NCBI GenBank assembly: GCA_016490735.1 | Contig: JAEMWC010000003.1 | Span: 3,397,501-3,461,500 of the forward strand | DNA from: Pachyseris speciosa | Lineage: Eukaryota; Cnidaria; Anthozoa; Scleractinia; Pachyseridae | Reading direction: 5' to 3' | DNA: 64,000 nt | Part shown: piece by piece, positions 12,279 to 22,669 of the stretch | How positions within the stretch are numbered: the first letter of the stretch is position 1 | Layout: each line of letters starts with the position of its first letter | Made by a program: the position numbers and the translations under genes | Notes under the pieces: model-generated | Seen by the model: the letters and a program-made list of their open reading frames with translations, nothing else | Database searches by the model: none | What the model was told of the DNA's origin: nothing

Positions 12279-12326
12279 AGGTATGGTGCTCCGCTTCGCG
12301 GCCCTTCGGGCCGCTGGAGCTCCGCT
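12128..12326 (-). repeat. Spacer of the palindrome: inverted copy of the 190-bp module
   Basis: Reverse complement of 7597-7785, with (CGT)n at about 12170-12213 and the hairpin ggcccttcgggcc. It interrupts the palindrome apex between ttggattatt and aataatccaa. Reading the triplet tract as protein gives only an Arg run, so it is not taken as coding. Confidence 0.75.
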
Positions 12327-13457
12327 AATAATCCAACATGGCGGCCATACTCCACCTGGCCCAGCTGACCAGCTACTTTACAGCGTACATCTTTGATACT
12401 GGACATCCATCTTATAGCCAATTGACACCTGTCAAAACAAGGTATCCGCTGACCAGTGTAACGTGACCATATCGCGGGCTCAAGTTAAGACCTCATCGAG
12501 GTCAGCTGTTTTTTTGAAGTTGACCGCTGACCAGGTACTTGCCTTCGATTGGATCGCAGGCTCAAGCCAAGTGTGGGACACCCAAACCAAATCGAGGCCG
12601 TTAAAATTTTTCGCGCGCTTTCTGCGGCTGGTAATTTCACATTCAGTTGGTTTCTTTATTTTGAGCAAAACAACTTCATCTTCTTCGATCGAAGTTTGTC
12701 TTTCGCGTAAAAAGCATAAAGATCAAGAACTTGTCAAAAGATACTCCGGAAGGTGAATTTTCAAGTCTTGAAAGGAAGGACGGAAGATTTTTCTCAGGAA
12801 AAGCTTCAAAGATTGTGCGGTTGAAAACAGTAAGCTTATAATTCAACGCTTCAAGGGCTTTCATTTCACCGCGGCATCTTGCATCTCACCAAGAAAAGTC
12901 ACTTAACAGTTCACCGGTATTAATGGGAAGAATGAGTAGCTCAAACTCTGTGGAAGAAGCTCTTTCTTTGGACAAACCGTTCGCTATTTTTGCGGATGCT
13001 TGTTTTTACTTTACTGAAGCTTACGCATTTTCAAGTGGTAGAAACCTCTACAACACCGGACAGTGAGGTAAATTAAATAAATAGAAGCTTAACATTTGGT
13101 TTAATCGTTGTTACTTTTGTTCAGGAATGAAACTTGTATTTTTCTCTCGAATGGATATAAATAAAAATCATCTGTACTCGTTTTGGACGCAAAGAAGTAG
13201 TTGAATTGTTTGTTTGTTTTGTTACGTTGTTTTCTTTGCAAGCGAACGAGTGTTTTTACTCGGCTTGGCTGACTGTTTTTCGACCTTGGTTCCTCACAGT
13301 AGCGTTAAGAAACTTTTGCCCTTATCTTATCAACACGTAATCGCAATGAGTCTTCGTAAAATTAAGCATTAAAGGGGGAGACTCGAGCTCGAGTAAAAAT
13401 AAAAAATCCGATCAAATGCATGTGCATGTGCACTTCTCAAAATCTGACATAAAGTTG

Positions 13458-13790
13458 TCAAAATGCTGTCAAAAATGTCAAAGACCAGCGCGCTTCACTC
13501 GTCATTTGAAAATGTTTTAGAGAGCTTCGTCGAAAGCGGTCTGTAAACAGCAATATTAAGTTTCGCCGTCTATAAACATGCCGTCTTAATTTGTTTGAAC
13601 CGGCAAGAATTAGTGTTTGGATATTAAAAACACCGAAATGGGTTGACTGGCTGGGCTGGCTTTGATAATTTTTATAGTGAACGGGTCTGCGAGAGAAATG
13701 CTGGTGTGGTTTGGCAAGCGCTTTCTTCGTTAACTTGATGACGCTTTGCCACTGAGAATCATTAATTGAAGAAGGTTCTTCGGAAGACAT
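13458..13790 (-). CDS. Mirror copy of the unrecognised open frame
   Basis: Starts MSSEEPSSINDSQWQSVIKL at 13790 on the minus strand and runs 110 codons. It is the right-arm counterpart of the frame at 10713-11052; the C-terminal parts diverge because small insertions change the frame. Function unknown, and possibly not a gene. Confidence 0.2.
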   Translation of the reverse strand: MSSEEPSSINDSQWQSVIKLTKKALAKPHQHFSRRPVHYKNYQSQPSQSTHFGVFNIQTLILAGSNKLRRHVYRRRNLILLFTDRFRRSSLKHFQMTSEARWSLTFLTAF

Positions 13791-14843
13791 GGGAAGTAAC
13801 AGGCTATCAAAGCTCTTTAGCGTTTTGTGTCAGCCAAGGAAAGATTTTGTGAGAAATGGCGCTATTATTCAGTTCTGTCGCGTTCCGAGTGATTGCTGCC
13901 TCAGTGATTCCTGTTGACTGCTCTAAACGATCAGGTGTGGATCTCTTTTTTGTCTTTTCTACGGACATTTATGTCAAAATTGCTAAGCAATTTTTGTTAC
14001 TTGTCTAATTTCTCCACCTTCTCCAAGAATCTTCGAAGAAATATTCGTATTTTGCTTTGTTTTCTTGTAATACTTATGTTTGTTGTTCTGTTGTTTTTGA
14101 ACCGCGGTCAATTCCTGTTGACTGCTCTTAACGATCAGTTTTTACCCTTTATTGTCTTTTCTACGAGCATTTATGTCAAAACAAATACCGATTTTTCTAA
14201 TCAGTACAAGCTATTTTTATAACAAGCTAGTCTTGTTTAATTTCTCCACCTTCTCCTTCGAGCAAAACACTCGCATCGTACTTTGTTCGCTTGTAGTGGA
14301 TTTTTTTATCCGCTTTGAATGCCATTACGCTTTCATCTGAAAGTAGTTAGGACTCACGAATGTCTCTCTTTTTTTTTGCAAACGTTTGCTATCGAAAACT
14401 CTTCGTTTTCCCTGCTGCTCAATTGTTTTGGACACAAATTAAACTGGCCCAAATAAAGCCATGCGAAGTTGCTCGGTGAGAGTGTGCAACTCCGATTCTA
14501 GGCTTGGCCTGGCTAAATATATATATATATATGGCCTTCAGCTTTTCTTTTTATAATCGCTACATACCAGACTGGAATGGTGTTCCATCGAACATCATGC
14601 ATGCACCTTCTTTAAGCAGTTTTAAGTCCTATCTATTACATTATTTGTGTCAATTTTAAATCAGATGTAGCTTGTGAGTGACAAGTATGTAGCTTTGGAT
14701 TGTATTTCAATTTTACTTCTTTATTTTTAGTGTCAATCTCAAAGCAGGGGTGACTTGTAAGAGACAAGTATTCGATTTAATTTGATTAGGTTAGCTTTGG
14801 GCCACGTTTAAATTTCACCTCTTAGTTTTTGGAATGTGTAATA

Positions 14844-15274
14844 CAGTAATAGCCCACGTATAAGAACCTGAATTTTCCAATTTAGCCTAAATAGGCTCTT
14901 ATATAAATGGTACTTAAAGCAAATTTAGGCTACCAAGGTTCTTAAAATAGGTTCTTATATTTTCATATGAATTTTATCTGAATATACTATATATATAATA
15001 AACATCATCTCATGATACAGTATAAATCATTTATTTGTACCATAGAGAAATGCCTATAGGCAGTTCACTGCAGGTACAGTATATGTCTTTAACAAAACAT
15101 AACAAAGAAACTCATTCAGCAGTTTCTACCTTTACACTTTTACAGCAACCCCACTGATAAGAACCTAACTTAAAATTTTAGCTTTAATAGGTTCTTATGT
15201 GGAGGGGGCTTAAAATGAAAATTTTAGCCTAACAGGTTCTTAAAACCCAGGTTCTTATACATGGGCTATTACTG
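14844..15274. mobile_element. Tc1/mariner-type MITE in right palindrome arm
   Basis: Same family as 9211-9632, inverted, with TA at 14842-14843 and 15275-15276. Because it sits at the mirror position, both copies most simply descend from one insertion that was present before the arms were duplicated. Confidence 0.75.
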
Positions 15275-16640
15275 TATTAGATAATATTCTTTGTATGGGA
15301 ATTTACTTTATCCCAATTATTCTCCAGTCATGCACTTTTTTTTTCCTTTTTGGTATCAACTTAGATGTATTCGCATGAAAAGGAATTATTAAACTTCAAA
15401 CTTAAAATTAAACTTAAAGTAAGCTCTTCCTCATCAATGTACTTCCTTCTCCTGCATGCAGTCTTTCAATTAATTTTATTCATAGCTGGTCACACCAATC
15501 TTGTGGTATGTTTGGATGACATTTGGCACTAATGTTTAATGGGATTTTTGTTGTTTGATGAAGTATGTTGTGCAATTTCAAATGTGCATGGAGAATAGAA
15601 AATCAAGTTAAGATGGCTAACACGGATTTCCAGCACTTTTGCTTTGGTGAATCATTACCTTAAGTCCTCATACTACATTGTTAATTACCTTGATAGTGAT
15701 ATCAACCAAATCCCCAATATTTTATTATCAAACTTGTTGCTTAGTCTTGCACTTGGCTGGCCAGAAGAGCAGCTGGATTTCTTTTTGATTGATGAGCTTA
15801 ATGTCAGCAAGAAGTTTTTTGGGATAGTAAGGTCAAGAAGTAACTGATCAAGAGAAATATCTTGGTCTTAATGCATATCATCTAAATATTTTTATTGATT
15901 TCCATGTATCTTTCTTTCATAAGTTTTTTGAGGCATACATATATTCAGAGGATACACAATTTCTGATTTCCAACTGTCTCATGGGAGGCTTTGGATAACT
16001 GAAATTGCATTCATTATGAAGTGATGATCTGAATCACTATATATCTGATGTCGGATACTGATTCAAAATAGCATTCACCAGGCTTCTCCACCAATTTCTA
16101 GTGGCTCTAAACCATAACTAAGTAGCCTACAGTTCAACGGGGAAACAGACCTGTCCTTAGGTATTGCTCTAAGATGTTAAGAAATGTTTTGTTTTAAAAG
16201 TTTATAGATGCAAACTAGCATTGCAGGTTCTTTTTTACACAAAGTATTAAATATTATTTTTAAAAAAACCTACCTCAAAATTTTTATTTTGCTTTTTGAC
16301 ATCTCCAAATTCAATTTGCAAAGGAATTTTTATTACCTTACTCAATAGAACGCTTGTTTTTAGAGGGGGGGGGGGGGTCCAAATCCGTGAAAGGGGGTTC
16401 ATATCTGCTAGCAGTTCTGGAATAGGGGGTCCAAATCTGATCCATAAGCAGATCTGCACTGGAGGGTCCAAATCCACTGTGCCAGTGGCTCAGATCACCT
16501 TTCCATACTATTTTTTGGAGCATTGGGTCTGTAGCTTGAGTGAGGTCAGATGGGTGATATGACAAGCAGACTATATGTTAATGCCAGTAGAAAAAGAATG
16601 CTTTTGGAGCTCCGCTTTTAGGCCTGGCTAAATATATATA

Positions 16641-17510
16641 TTATTTATATTTTGTTCGGTACCCGGGCAGTCCGAGATGGCTCACACCATTGTGCTTCAA
16701 ACCACGTTGACTGCTTTTTCACAACAAAATAATTTCGTCACAGTGAGCAAAAACGCACTTGTGAGCAAAGTCACGTGACCAATGACGTCATCGCCCTTAG
16801 TCTTGTACAATAATTAGTTTATGGTAAGACTTATTTCAAGACAACGTGGGGGTCTTGCTGCCCTCAAACTGACCAAGTTATTTGGGATTGACGATTTTCC
16901 AGCTGCAAAGGATTCTGGGAAGGTTCTTATTATAATTATATATTGTTATTTAATTATTGAAACATATCTGAATAAACGTCGGTGGACCAGTTAATTTTGT
17001 CCACGTTCGTTTTCAATCTGGAATCAAATTACCTATATTAAATTTTCAGCAATTTCCTATTCCCCTTAATTTAATTAATCCTTTAATTGAGAAAAATTAT
17101 CCCTTCCAAAATATACCCATCCGTCTACTAATTTCTCCGGTGGACCAGTTAATTTTGTCCATGTTTGTTCTCAATCTGGAATTTAATTATGTTAAATTTT
17201 CAATATTTCCTATTCTTCGTTTGAGGAAAAGTATCCCTTACCCAAACATACCCATCCGTCTACTAATTTCTAACTTCACATTCCAATATTAAACCCTTAT
17301 TAAATATTCAATATTTCCCTCAATTTAACTAGCCACCCTTACCTGGTGGTTGGCTCATTTTCTACCATTTCAGTCTCAGGTTCGTTCAGTTCTTGACTGT
17401 ATTTTTCACAGCTTGGTAGTACGCTAATAATGATTTCTTGTCTTGGTCATGGTCTTTTGCTAATTTGAGTTTTTGGGTCAGTTTCTTTAGAAACTAACAC
17501 CTTTATTTAT
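16641..17510. repeat. Two tandem copies of a 130-160-bp repeat
   Basis: The words ggtggaccagttaattttgt at 16981 and 17141 each start a copy that ends with acccatccgtctactaattt. Spacing is 160 bp and the second copy is shorter. Otherwise this flank of the palindrome shows nothing recognisable. Confidence 0.6.
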
Positions 17511-17715
17511 TCCTACGGTAGTAGCCGATTTTTCTCCCTTACGAGTACCGAGGAAGGTTCCCACCGGTTTTCCATACATTTCTTTGTATATTTTTTTACG
17601 TTTTTAAATGCCTGTATCTCAGTCAAAACTAGCCAGATTAACACCAGACTTGGGGATTTTGTGAATCTCGGCATGCTCTTTCTGACTATGTGGATCAATA
17701 GTTGCTAATCCCATA
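17511..17715. other. Sequence truncating the LINE on its 3' side
   Basis: The LINE reverse-transcriptase frame stops being recognisable at about 17718. The following 200 bp (accgaggaaggttcccaccg ... tcagtcaaaactagccagat) belong to something else. LINEs normally lose the 5' end, so the loss of the second half of RT here implies a later insertion or deletion. Confidence 0.4.
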
Positions 17716-17717
17716 AT

Positions 17718-20270
17718 TTACAGACTCATACCTAGTCCCTCACGGTATGAAATCAGGCAATGAATCATTTCCAGCAAAGCTAGGGTCGTAGAGGATTTCG
17801 GTACAGCGCTGTATTGACGATCGTCTAAAACTCGTTGGGCGGCGGGCTTGACATAATTAGTAACGACTAAATCCTCAGCCAGTTTAGAAAGACATGGTGT
17901 AAGGGAAATAGGTCTTAAATCCTTTTTTACGTCTTTAACTGGTTTCCTTTTAGGAATAGGTGTGACATCAGCGAGTTTCCACAGGCTGGGTAGGCGTTGT
18001 TCCTTAAAGGAGGCATTTAGGACTTTAGTAATAGGATACGCAAGAAACACTGCGTATTCCTTCAAAAGCCAGTTAGGGATTCCATCAGGGCCACAGGCTT
18101 TGTTTGAATCCAGCTTGCACAACAATTGGTAAACCTGATGTTCAGGTACTTCCAGGAATTGGGGTGTGTCCTCTAAGGGTAGTGGCACGAGAGGGTCGTC
18201 TAACCGGTATTCTTGTAAGGGTTCTAGGAGGGCGCCGTTGAGTGAGTTTGCAAGGTCTTCCGGGGGTAGATCGTTAAGTTCAGGTACGTTAATGCAGTTA
18301 CGTAGGTCGCCTAAGCGTAAGAGTGAGCCACTCAACCGCTTACAACAAACGTTCGTTCCACCATCTTTTAGGATCTTTATCTTTGAGGTGTTGGATCTTG
18401 GATTCGTAAAACTTTGATTTGCAGAGTTTACGTTTGCGATTGACAGTGTTTCTATAAGACTTGTACTGAATGGAGTTGGGGCCCAGGTCGTGGAAGGTAC
18501 TTTGTCGCTTGATGATCGTTGACTTAAGCTCTGGAGTCATCCAGGGGGCGTCTTTGGTGTTCAGGCGCACTCTATTAAGGGGCATAATGATGTCCAGACC
18601 AGTTAGTATAGCCTCCCTGAAAGCCCGTTCAAGATCGTCACAGGACTTAAGGGATGTGAACAAAAGTGACCAGTGAAGGGAACTCAGGTAACGCCGGCCG
18701 AGTTCAGCTTTACGGCTAGGACGTAGGTCTCTCTTTAATATATACTGAGTTGATTTCGGAGTCTTGGCTCTAGTTCTCTGGTTTACAAGTACAGTTGCAT
18801 GGTCGGACAAGCCAAATGGTGGAAAAGTGGCTGGATCGTTGTAGAATGCCTGGATATTTGAAATGATCAAGTCAAGTGTAGCGTCATTTCTCATTGGGTG
18901 CCTTAACAAGTTGTTTCATCCGGAAATGGTTTATCAAGCTGTTAGTATTAAAGCGATTAAAATCACCCCAAATGATGAGAGCGCAACTGGGAAGTCGGGC
19001 CTCCACCTTGGTTAAAGAGTCAAAAAGACATTCTCGTAAACTGTTGTCATTCGCAGTAGATTGCCTCGGGTGGTAAACCACCACCAGAACAATGCAGGAA
19101 ACAGGGGCACCCAGCGAGCCAAATCAAGCAAAAGCTGTAGAAAGGCATTTTTAAGTACCTTATGGTGTTTGAGGTCTGTTTAAAGCGATTTTTTCATAAG
19201 CTAGAAGAAGTTCATCTGTTCGGATTCCCTAGCTGAAATTTTAATTGCCCGAAAATGTTAGGGAACAAAATCTTCCTTTGAGAAAAATGCTAGCTGAAAT
19301 CAACTTTCCACGAACTTTCTAGGGAACTATTTTCTTTCCGAAAATGCTAGCTGTCGTTTTTGACTGCCAAAAACAACAATTACGACCTTTCCGAAAACCT
19401 CAGGGGCTAGGATTTCCCAATTTAGAATCTTTTAGGCTACGTTTTAGTTACGAAAATCCGAGTGCACTCTTAAATCGACGCCGAAAGTGCAAGGCGAATT
19501 ACCCTCCACCTAACAGATATCTACTGAAACTTGTCGTTGGGTGCCCCTGAGGAAAATCCTCTAGGGAGACGTTTAGGCTTCAGGTGGACCCACAAAATTT
19601 CGTGTTGGTCACAACATTTAATGTCGTCAAGAAGCTGGTACTTCAAACCGATGTTGTCTCTGATATAAAGACACACTCCACCATGCGAGTCAGTTTGCCT
19701 GTCGCGACGAATGATAGTGTAGTCGGTGATATTAACGACGCTGTCAGGAATCTCATTCTTCAGCCAAGTTTCCGTTATGCACGCTAGGTCGACATCATTT
19801 CAGTTGATAAATTCCTGTACCTCGACTAGCTTCGGTACAAGAGACATCACATTTGTAAGCATAATTTTAGGAACGTAATATTCTTTGATGGATTGTTGAT
19901 GATTTGCAGGAATGTCGTCCTTTGTACTAGTACTGCTTGAGGTGTCATCTTGAATATTTAAGTAGCTCTTAGTGAGATTATGCAAATTCTGCCCAGTTTG
20001 AGAATCTTGAAAAGTTCTAAAATCCAAGGGAAAATTTCGAATAGAGTCAGCAACGTTAGGTACAGTGCTTTCTAATGCAGGTCTTTCGAGAGAAAATGAC
20101 GTCTTGAGCTCCCTCAAGCCAGCTCTACATCCCCTTCTGGTAGGCTTTGTTCTTGATATCCCGAGTTGGCAGAGTGAACGCCATAGGTTTGAGTTTATGG
20201 TGGTTCTCGTCTGGGAAGAAGATATTGCCACCAAAATTGTTCTTGAATAAGCCAGTGCCATTGATATTAA
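17718..20270 (-). pseudogene. Broken LINE (endonuclease plus N-terminal RT)
   Basis: A minus-strand CR1/jockey-group non-LTR element. Reading 5' to 3' on that strand: an N-terminal segment and the start of an AP-type endonuclease (20261-19800, KIMLTNVMSLVPKLVEVQEF); an in-frame TGA near 19796; then DVDLACITETW and SHGGVCLYI; a MITE interrupting after RGF; then IIWGDFN near 18960; a frameshift near 18895; NDATLDLIISN and LSDHAT; a small indel frameshift near 18340; and the start of RT with KACGPDGIPNWLLK and VTPIPKRK. The catalytic YxDD half of RT is missing. With a stop, two frameshifts, an insertion and a 3' truncation it is certainly inactive. Confidence 0.85.
19102..19549. mobile_element. 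448-bp MITE with 6-bp target duplication, copy 1
   Basis: Begins CAGGGGCACCCAGCGAG and ends with the inverted CGTTGGGTGCCCCTG. Flanks are AGGAAA at 19096-19101 and AGGAAA at 19550-19555. It lies inside the endonuclease part of the LINE; removing it with one duplication rejoins the LINE frame across Gly-Phe-Ser-Cys-Ile-Val. The 6-bp duplication fits superfamilies such as IS3EU or Dada rather than hAT (8), mariner (TA) or Harbinger (3). No transposase is encoded. Confidence 0.85.
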
Positions 20271-20519
20271 TGGTAATAATAATAATCAGAGGATATGATA
20301 GGCGCAAAAAAGGCTAGAAAACTAGAAAAAAAACTTAAAAGTAGGGAGCACAAAATAAACGTGTGCTGCCTGCGAGGCGCTCAACCGTACCCTGGGACCA
20401 CTACTTGCGTAAATCGTAGATTAGTTACAAAGGAACAAATGTGTGGGAAGGAAAAAAAAATTCGTTCAAAGCATGCGCCTCAGGAAAAAAAATCCTGCAG
20501 ACAGGTGGACTTAAAAAAA

Positions 20520-20580
20520 AAACATTCATGCATCGAAAATTTTTCACCACCCCCCCCCCCCCCCCAAAAAAAAAATCCGG
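20520..20580. repeat. Homopolymer cluster (A)n-(C)17-(A)n
   Basis: A run of nine A at 20513-20522, a C run of about 17 at 20552-20568 and an A run at 20569-20577. Surrounding A-rich sequence at 20320-20520 and again at 21735-21870 contains recurring gaaaaaaat words. No coding function is inferred. Confidence 0.6.
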
Positions 20581-20720
20581 TTATTTCTAAAGGTCCGTCC
20601 CTTAGCAAAACTCGCGCCACTTTTTCAACCAATAAGAAGCAACACCAATATTGACTAGCACGCGCGAATTTTCCCCGTGCTTTGCGCCGATTACAAGTAA
20701 TTGAATCGCAATGTTCCTTA

Positions 20721-20840
20721 GGGCCGGTTCGAACGTCGAACTTCACATGTGCCGAATCTAATGCAAATGGGAAAAATCTATGGTTTTCGCTCATTTGCAT
20801 TACTTTCGGCACATGTGAAGTTCGACGCTTGAACCGGGCC
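20721..20840. mobile_element. 120-bp hairpin MITE
   Basis: Arms GGGCCGGTTCGAACGTCGAA (20721) and their inverted complement ending gaaccgggcc (20840) pair along about 50 bp each, leaving a loop of about 20 bases. Flanking TTA and TCA may be a decayed 3-bp duplication, which would suggest a Harbinger-type element. Confidence 0.65.
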
Positions 20841-22599
20841 TCATTTTCCTTAGAACAAATTATTCATGTATATGATCGATATTCCTTATTCATTATGATC
20901 GGTAATGTGAAGTAGTTTCCTAAGTTTTTAGGGAGTCATAATTTCGTGTTGGCCGCAAATCGAAATTATTTTGCTCGCTATAGACACAATTACCAATTCT
21001 TTTGAGAAAAGGTTAACGTTAAAATGACGCTTGCCGTTTGTTGTAAAAGTGATTATGTGGAATGAAATTAAAAGCAAAGACGATCGATGTATTAAAGAGT
21101 AAACAACAAGGGTGAAGGTCAGAAGGAATCATAGTCACGTGGTCGAAGTTACTGTTTTTTAGCTATTTACAGCATAGTTAGTATACTCTTGCAATCCTGT
21201 TGTTTAGATACATTACGACTGATTTTGTTCAAGGAAAACTTCATTGTTCGGAATCGAACTGTTACGTTCTGCTGAATTTCATTCAAGAGGATCAGTTCTC
21301 CGCATTTGTACTCCGTACAACCAGCCATTCATGTGGCTTTCTGGCTTTGTTAGCCTTTTATTACTCGGGACACTGTAACTATACTGAGTTACAAATCATG
21401 TTAGATTTCAGTCGTTTTGTTTTCCTGTGCAGCAAAGTGCACAACACAATTACGTGGCGGTGTTTTTTTCGCCAATGCACAATAGAAGGCACGTGGCGGT
21501 GTTTCATCGTAGTCCAAAGTGCAAAGCATTGGATCATTCTCTTTACAATAGGCAGTTAAATAAGACTTAAAAGCTACTAAGTTTTACTTAGCCAAAAATA
21601 TGTGTGTGAAGGCCTAAGTAAAATCTTATTATAGTGGGAAAGTTGCAACGATTCAATAAAGTTTCAAGTGACTTGAAAACCACCTTCAGGGGCCAACCAT
21701 TTAACTCTTGAGGGTGGGGGGTTGGGTGATTTTGAAAAAAATTCCTGCAAGCGCTTGTCCGAAGAAAAAAATTGCATGCACCACAAATGTAATAGAAAAA
21801 AATTACAACACGAAGGGAAAAAATATCCTGCCCACTGGGTTGCTAGAAAAAAAAATCTTGCTGACCAGAAAACACCCAGAATTTAACCCAGTAGAGTTTG
21901 TCCGCGTGAAAAGGGTTTGCGGAATTTAAGAAATCGGTTGGAGGTCTAGCACGTGTTGTGACAGTTCTATATTTAGAAAAATCGCAAATTTACATTAAGT
22001 TGTTTATGTGTAATTTGATCGGGCAGATATCACAACTCATCGCTGTGACAGCTCTATTTAAGAGACAAGTTTGCGAATTCTTAGATTTCTTTTAAACCCT
22101 TTTACGTCCATCAAGTAAATTAAATTTAACCCTTTCACTCCTATGCCGGCCAAAAGCACCCGTAAGTATTGTAGGGAGAAGAGATCTTTCAAACTATACC
22201 CGAATGAGCACGATTCCGTCAAACAGGCCGGAGAAAACACACACAAAAAAACAAGTGAGGTTGACCCGAAAATTTGAGCGTAAATCGTGTTCCACTACCT
22301 CCCTGTACTTCCTTCCATCTAATCCTACGATCCTAAAAGTTTTCCCGAAATCTTTTCCCATCGAAAGGAAGCCCAGAAAAATCCCAGCAAGAGAGAAAGA
22401 AAGTGGGGAAAGAAAAGCAAAAGAAAAGGGGAAGAGAGAAAGCGAAAGGTAGAAGGCGAGGGGGCAATCTCGTCCCCAGAGCCTACGTTACCCTTGTCCA
22501 GCGGAACGGGCAACGGACGCTCTGGAAGAATCCAAAACCGGAACCAGAAAATCCTGGTTCCGGTTTGATTGCGCTTGCGTCAGGTTTCAGGACAAAATG
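20841..22599. other. Non-coding stretch
   Basis: No recognisable gene or element. A-rich and purine-rich tracts occur at 21740-21870 and 22370-22460. The short open frames show no family features. Confidence 0.4.
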
Positions 22600-22669
22600 G
22601 CGGCTGTTGATTATGTCAACACGTTCAGCAGGACCAATTCAGGGCAGTTAGCAGGGGCGATTCCACGGT
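22600..22669 (+). CDS. Possible first coding exon
   Basis: An ATG in good context (aaaATGG) opens MAAVDYVNTFSRTNSGQLAG and continues for 23 codons to a possible donor (CACG|gtaatc) at 22669/22670. The region upstream is relatively GC-rich (22480-22600), as at a promoter. No downstream exon was identified and I do not recognise the peptide, so this is only a candidate. Confidence 0.2.

Larger units (their letters stand above)
7786..16640. repeat. Giant palindrome: two 4.3-kb arms around a 200-bp spacer
   Basis: Left arm about 7786-12127, right arm about 12327-16640, reverse complements of each other. Matched landmarks keep a constant coordinate sum near 24,420-24,500 along the whole length: tttagccaagcctaaaagcg at 7796 with 16634; the MITE at 9211-9632 with 14844-15274; an ATG at 10713 with 13790; gccatgttgg near 12115 with ccaacatggc near 12333. 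In the part compared base by base (9990-10180 against 14290-14490) the arms differ at only a few positions. It may be a very large foldback transposon or a segmental inverted duplication. The arms contain short open frames but no recognisable transposase. Confidence 0.85.
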
